Shown: positions 41,159 to 43,823 of the stretch, in pieces | How the letters are laid out: every line of letters starts with the position of its first letter | Position numbering within the stretch: position 1 is the first letter of the stretch | Assembly: GCA_949297415.1 (NCBI GenBank) | Contig: CASFSV010000048.1 | Coordinates: 1 to 43,823, forward strand | Direction of reading: 5' to 3' | DNA length: 43,823 nucleotides | Source of the DNA: an uncultured Alphaproteobacteria bacterium | GTDB lineage: Bacteria > Pseudomonadota > Alphaproteobacteria > RF32 > CAG-239 | Translations under genes and position numbers: made by a program | The notes under the pieces: generated by a model | Told to the model about the DNA's origin: nothing | What the model saw: the letters and a program-made list of their open reading frames with translations, nothing else | The model's database searches: none

Positions 41159-41848
41159 TTAGATTAAGAAACGTAATCCTAAAGAAAATTCTGTTATTCC
41201 TTTTATATATTCATCATCACTCATGTGTGTGTAGCGCAACATTCCACGCAAAGCAATATGTTCTGTTAGATTATATTGTGCACCAATTCCCATTCTTAAC
41301 CCTATTGTATCATCTTCATATTCCGCGCCATTAAATTCTACACTGTAATTGTATTGAGCGAATCCTAGTGAGGCCAGTATTTCAAGTTCTTGAGAAAGTG
41401 GCAAATATCCTTGAAAATCAATTCCATATGCATCAAATTGTGTTGTTATATCTGTTGCTTGCAAAAAAATACCAACATCTTCTTTTCCTGACTGTTGGTA
41501 AAAAATTTCTGTTCCGAAATTCTTATTAAATTTTATTCCTATAACTCCTGCTAATGAATCATAAGAATCTGAAACACCTACTTCCTCTAACTCGTTTGGC
41601 ATACTTGCTTCTGTGTGTATAGCATCTATTCCTATATAGGGGCGAATACGATTATTATCATCTTGTGAATAGGTATTTATATTTCTGGTATATTGTCGTT
41701 CTCTATAATAACGCGCATCCGAAGTTGATATCGGTTGATAGCGGACTTCTTCATTATTGTAACGATTATTATAATTGTCGCTATATTGGGCATATGTGTT
41801 GCCGGCTAAAACGGTGAATATACCTGCTAACATTAAATATTTTTTCAT
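41159..41848 (-). CDS. Outer-membrane beta-barrel protein
   Basis: The 229-residue protein has a signal peptide (MKKYLMLAGIFTVLAGNTYA/Q), a Tyr/Asn/Arg-rich N-terminal stretch of about 45 residues, and then an eight-strand-type barrel domain with alternating residues (RPYIGIDAIHTEAS, LAGVIGIKFNKNFGTEIFYQ, LASLGFAQYNYSVEF, LRMGIGAQYNLTEHIALRGM). It ends in a strand finishing with a C-terminal aromatic/hydrophobic pattern (FSLGLRFLI), typical of OmpA/Omp25-like porins. No OmpA peptidoglycan domain. A ggaag ribosome site precedes the ATG. It is transcribed after a long structured leader. Confidence 0.87.
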   Translation of the reverse strand: MKKYLMLAGIFTVLAGNTYAQYSDNYNNRYNNEEVRYQPISTSDARYYRERQYTRNINTYSQDDNNRIRPYIGIDAIHTEASMPNELEEVGVSDSYDSLAGVIGIKFNKNFGTEIFYQQSGKEDVGIFLQATDITTQFDAYGIDFQGYLPLSQELEILASLGFAQYNYSVEFNGAEYEDDTIGLRMGIGAQYNLTEHIALRGMLRYTHMSDDEYIKGITEFSLGLRFLI

Positions 41849-41872
41849 ATCAAACTTCCTTTTTTCTAAATT

Positions 41873-42066
41873 GTTAAAGAAAAAGTCGCTTAACGAAGCG
41901 ACTGGAAGTTGAAAGCTATATACAGATAGTGCGGTATATTCACCGCATAGGTTTATTTTACCGCCTTCCAGTCTTTAAACTGAAGGCATGTAAATGTTTC
42001 GTCTTTACATATAGACGCTGTATAAGAGGCTTTCAAACCTCAGAATGCTTGTCTGACATTCCGCAA
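41873..42066 (-). ncRNA. Structured leader RNA with terminator/antiterminator upstream of the outer-membrane protein gene
   Basis: On the minus strand a roughly 190-nt region folds by hand into: hairpin gaatg/cattc (42057-42061 with 42043-42047); closing stem ttgaaagc/gctttcaa (42036-42029 with 41916-41909) continued by tatacag/ctgtata; three inner hairpins (41988-42010, 41963-41987, 41930-41947); and a terminator stem agtcgctt/aagcgact (41903-41884) followed by TTTTCTTT. An 8-nt alternative pairing (41965-41972 with 41901-41908) would break 3 bp of the terminator. No known riboswitch consensus was recognised. A separate small RNA is the alternative. Confidence 0.65.
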
Positions 42067-42072
42067 TTAGGC

Positions 42073-42101
42073 TATATGATAGATAATTAAGATAGAGTTA
42101 A
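42073..42101 (-). promoter_or_regulatory. Possible promoter of the leader RNA
   Basis: On the minus strand TTAACT (42101-42096), a 17-base spacer and CATATA (42078-42073) lie just upstream of the structured element. Both boxes are imperfect. Confidence 0.35.
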
Positions 42102-42197
42102 AAAATTTCTTTTAATAAAATTGTTTTTATTCTTATTGAAACCACGTATGCTTGTCTTTGCTCTGCAAAAATATTTTTCGTTTTATTTTCAGATGTA
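42102..42197. other. Intergenic AT-rich stretch without recognised feature
   Basis: This is part of the 544-base gap between the outer-membrane protein gene and the muramidase gene. Apart from the leader RNA below 42070 and the promoter/terminator elements above 42198, I see no gene or repeat here. Confidence 0.6.
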
Positions 42198-42226
42198 TTG
42201 ACATACTTGTCGGGAGGAGGTATAAA
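42198..42226 (+). promoter_or_regulatory. Strong sigma-70 promoter upstream of the muramidase gene
   Basis: TTGACA (42198-42203), exactly 17 bases, TATAAA (42221-42226). A near-consensus promoter. The spacer is purine-rich (gggaggagg) and TATAAA is followed by TGCTGTCATAATGG, with the start expected near 42233. Confidence 0.8.
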
Positions 42227-42232
42227 TGCTGT

Positions 42233-42291
42233 CATAATGGGTAAGTGTGTTTGTATATCCCAAATTTGGCTCTCGGTTTGAGGGCTTTTTT
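42233..42291 (+). ncRNA. Candidate small RNA or attenuated leader ending at the first terminator
   Basis: A transcript from the strong promoter would meet a 7-bp stem (ggctctc 42268-42274 with gagggct 42280-42286, two G-U pairs) and T6 after about 59 nt. No open reading frame is present. It may be a stable small RNA or a leader for the muramidase gene. Confidence 0.4.
42268..42291 (+). terminator. First terminator between promoter and muramidase gene
   Basis: Stem ggctctc/gagggct with loop ggttt and a T run (42286-42291). Two G-U pairs make it weaker than the second one downstream. Confidence 0.6.
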
Positions 42292-42328
42292 ATGGGCAAT
42301 TTACAAATGGACAATCCTATTTTTAACC

Positions 42329-42362
42329 AAGAGCTACGATGTTTTTTTCGTGGCTCTTTTTT
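42329..42362 (+). terminator. Second terminator just upstream of the muramidase gene
   Basis: An 11-bp stem (aagagctacga 42329-42339 with tcgtggctctt 42348-42358, one G-U pair), a T-rich loop of 8 and a following T run. It ends only about 30 bases before the muramidase start. Confidence 0.8.
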
Positions 42363-42392
42363 GTTTTAATTTTTGTTATGAAAGGAAGAATC

Positions 42393-43304
42393 ATGTCGTT
42401 TTCTTATAATTTTGAAGATGATATTCTTGAACATCAACGACTTGTGGATGCGGATAATGAATTGGAATTGAAAAGATTGTTGCGAAAATATGGCTCGTTA
42501 GAGGGAATTGAGAAAAACGCCGATATTCGAGATTCAATGGCTTATATGATGGCTAATCAAAATGGGCTGGCTCAGAAAGTCTTAACACAAGAAACCGGAA
42601 ATTCGCTTTTATCATCTCAAGGCACACAATACGCCAAAAATGATAAAGCTAACTATGCCAATGATGCAAATTTACCAGCCTATGTTAAAACCGGCAATGC
42701 CTTAATTGACAGAATGATTCCTGTATTAGTAGATGATGAAAAACCTATTTATCATATTTATATTGATAAGACGTGGAATAAAACTACAGGTATTGGTGCA
42801 AATATTGATAAATGGGAGCAATTCAGAAAATTAAATTGGCAAGTTGATGGGCGAGCGGCAACAGAAGAAGAAAAAAGAGCAGCTTTTAATTCCTTTGATG
42901 CCGAAACTTCAGAAGGGAAGAAAAATGTTGATAAAGATGGAAATTTGCTCAAAAAAAATAATATGAAAGCTTCTTTTTATGCAGATAAATCTCCTTTGAG
43001 AATTTCAGATGAAGAAGCATGGGAAATATTTCTTCAACATATAAAAGAGGATGTTGCCTATCTTCATAGGGAATTTCCGGAATTTGATTCTTTTCCTCCG
43101 GAATTACAAAATGTTTTACTGAATATTAAATTCAATACAGGTAATGTTTCTCAAAAAAAATGGCCTAAGCTCAGAAAAGCTATTGCTGAAAAGAACTTGT
43201 ATGGTAAAGACGGAATAATTTATAATGTTAACCGAGAAGATGTTAGTTTAAAACGGAATGATTGGGCTAAACAGCAAATCCAAAATATTAAACATTGGTA
43301 TTAA
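42393..43304 (+). CDS. T4-lysozyme-like (GH24-type) muramidase without signal peptide
   Basis: The 303-residue protein has an N-terminal extension of about 110 residues with no known domain, then a lysozyme-like domain. Spacing Glu-x8-Asp-x5-Thr occurs in DDEKPIYHIYIDKTWNKTTG followed by IGAN, matching catalytic Glu11, Asp20 and Thr26 of T4 lysozyme. VLLNIKFNTGN matches the family's later core helix, and RNDWAKQQI lies near the end. No signal peptide or membrane helix. The start at 42393 is set by aaaggaag; the longer reading begins inside the terminator T run. A phage remnant, or a delivered effector. The nearby array cannot be assumed to export it. Confidence 0.72.
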   Translation: MSFSYNFEDDILEHQRLVDADNELELKRLLRKYGSLEGIEKNADIRDSMAYMMANQNGLAQKVLTQETGNSLLSSQGTQYAKNDKANYANDANLPAYVKTGNALIDRMIPVLVDDEKPIYHIYIDKTWNKTTGIGANIDKWEQFRKLNWQVDGRAATEEEKRAAFNSFDAETSEGKKNVDKDGNLLKKNNMKASFYADKSPLRISDEEAWEIFLQHIKEDVAYLHREFPEFDSFPPELQNVLLNIKFNTGNVSQKKWPKLRKAIAEKNLYGKDGIIYNVNREDVSLKRNDWAKQQIQNIKHWY

Positions 43305-43312
43305 AATAAAAA

Positions 43313-43332
43313 GGGGCGGTTTTTACTGCCCC
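43313..43332. terminator. Terminator between muramidase gene and converging partial gene
   Basis: ggggcggt (43313-43320) pairs with actgcccc (43325-43332), one G-U, loop of 4. On the minus strand it is followed by TTTTTATTTTAA. It contains the stop of the converging gene. Confidence 0.8.
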
Positions 43333-43823
43333 ATATCTTTTTTATCTATGACAAATGTTTCCACACCACTTGAAAAAATTTTTTCTAATACAAACCATTT
43401 ACCGTCATAACAATATTCTTTTTGCTCATTGCAGCCTTTTAATACATAACGAACAATATGACTATATGTTTCTTTAGTTTCTTCAACATAAAAAGTACAA
43501 TCTAATGTCACAAACATTGGTGTGTTTTCCAGCATTTTACATCTTCCAACAACCTCTTTTCCGTATAAGTCATAGTATGTGACAGAAGTTGGCGTTAAAA
43601 AGGTTGGTCTTGAATCTCGTGATATGGGAGATAATTTTTTATAAAACAAAGGGTTTACAAATTTATCTTTGGGAGCGTTTTTAGACTTTGAGGGGATTAT
43701 ATAAGTAATTGTTTCATCATAATATTTGATAGGTCTGATTTTTTGATAAACGAGCCAGCCCCCTTTATCCAGACACATATTTTCTTCATTGCAGGGTTTT
43801 AGAGTATATGTGAAAACTTGTGT
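43323..43823 (-). CDS. Partial protein with internal repeats, unknown function (5' end beyond window)
   Basis: The reading frame is open to the window edge, so the first ATG inside (43778) need not be the start; at least 15 further residues lie before it. About 165 residues are seen, with a stop at 43323. Two similar segments appear: YTLKPCNEENMCLDKGGW near the open end and YVLKGCNEQKEYCYDGKW near the C-terminus, both Cys-rich with a CN(E)...C pattern. Repeated beta-strand units and the cysteines suggest an exported protein, but the signal peptide would be outside the window. No family is recognised. Confidence 0.7.
   Translation of the reverse strand, partial: TQVFTYTLKPCNEENMCLDKGGWLVYQKIRPIKYYDETITYIIPSKSKNAPKDKFVNPLFYKKLSPISRDSRPTFLTPTSVTYYDLYGKEVVGRCKMLENTPMFVTLDCTFYVEETKETYSHIVRYVLKGCNEQKEYCYDGKWFVLEKIFSSGVETFVIDKKDMGQ

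Noticed and set aside
41873..42066. 6S RNA, tmRNA or RNase P RNA for the structured element
   Set aside because: The long bubble-bearing rod of 6S, the tag reading frame and T-loop of tmRNA, and the conserved RNase P core were not found.
42339..42392. Hydrophobic N-terminal extension of the muramidase reading frame (could look like a signal peptide)
   Set aside because: It is read from the T-rich terminator loop and stem, and the ATG at 42393 has a better ribosome site; the hydrophobic residues come from T runs.

Overview
The window looks like a chromosomal segment of an AT-rich alphaproteobacterium, possibly a host-associated one. This rests on gene order and protein families; no 16S rRNA is present. 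Alphaproteobacterial pointers are SPOR protein - nagZ - Tat-like protein, 4.5S RNA - dnaX - ybaB - recR, ptsP - rodZ-like - prfA, an LpoA-like lipoprotein divergent from rsmI-yraN, and a cysteine-free L33. No tRNA or rRNA gene, CRISPR array, insertion sequence or phage module was seen.

Region 1 (1-17.75 kb, all on the + strand) is the accessory and most interesting part. It starts with a small lipoprotein, an alpha/beta-hydrolase-like protein that lacks its nucleophile, and a two-helix membrane protein. These are followed by a tandem array of five VirB6/TrbL-like membrane proteins encoded by six genes; the fourth is split in its periplasmic loop and the second half has its own signal peptide. 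Several array members carry lipoprotein-type or classical signal peptides, and the last has a C-terminal extension of about 600 residues. A terminator and a promoter separate the array from a second block: a double-HTH regulator with a LexA/S24-like C-terminal domain, a 1040-residue acidic disordered protein full of short repeated motifs, a small helical protein, a truncated secretin-like lipoprotein, and a single-pass inner-membrane protein. I read this as part of an envelope-spanning transport machine related to type IV secretion, with an array layout like the tandem virB6 genes of Rickettsiales but with an added secretin-like partner. Its ATPases and other core parts are not in the window.

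Region 2 (17.75-34.4 kb) is mostly housekeeping: a TatA-like protein, NagZ, a SPOR protein, exonuclease III, a PDZ-less S41 protease, L33, a Xer recombinase, a Dps-like ferritin, ribulose-phosphate epimerase coupled to a PhoB-type regulator, recR-ybaB-dnaX with 4.5S RNA, an LpoA-like lipoprotein, rsmI-yraN, truA, a Gfo/Idh oxidoreductase, RF1 and a RodZ-like protein. dnaX has A9 and A10 tracts where slippage would give a short gamma-like product.

Region 3 (34.4-43.8 kb) holds ptsP, a cupin phosphomannose-isomerase-like protein, apaG, a lipoprotein, Hsp33 (TTG start), recX, an NAD-dependent epimerase and an outer-membrane beta-barrel protein. The barrel gene is preceded by a structured leader RNA of about 190 nt that ends in a terminator with a possible antiterminator. 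Then come a strong promoter followed by two terminators, a leaderless T4-lysozyme-like muramidase, and a protein cut by the window end.
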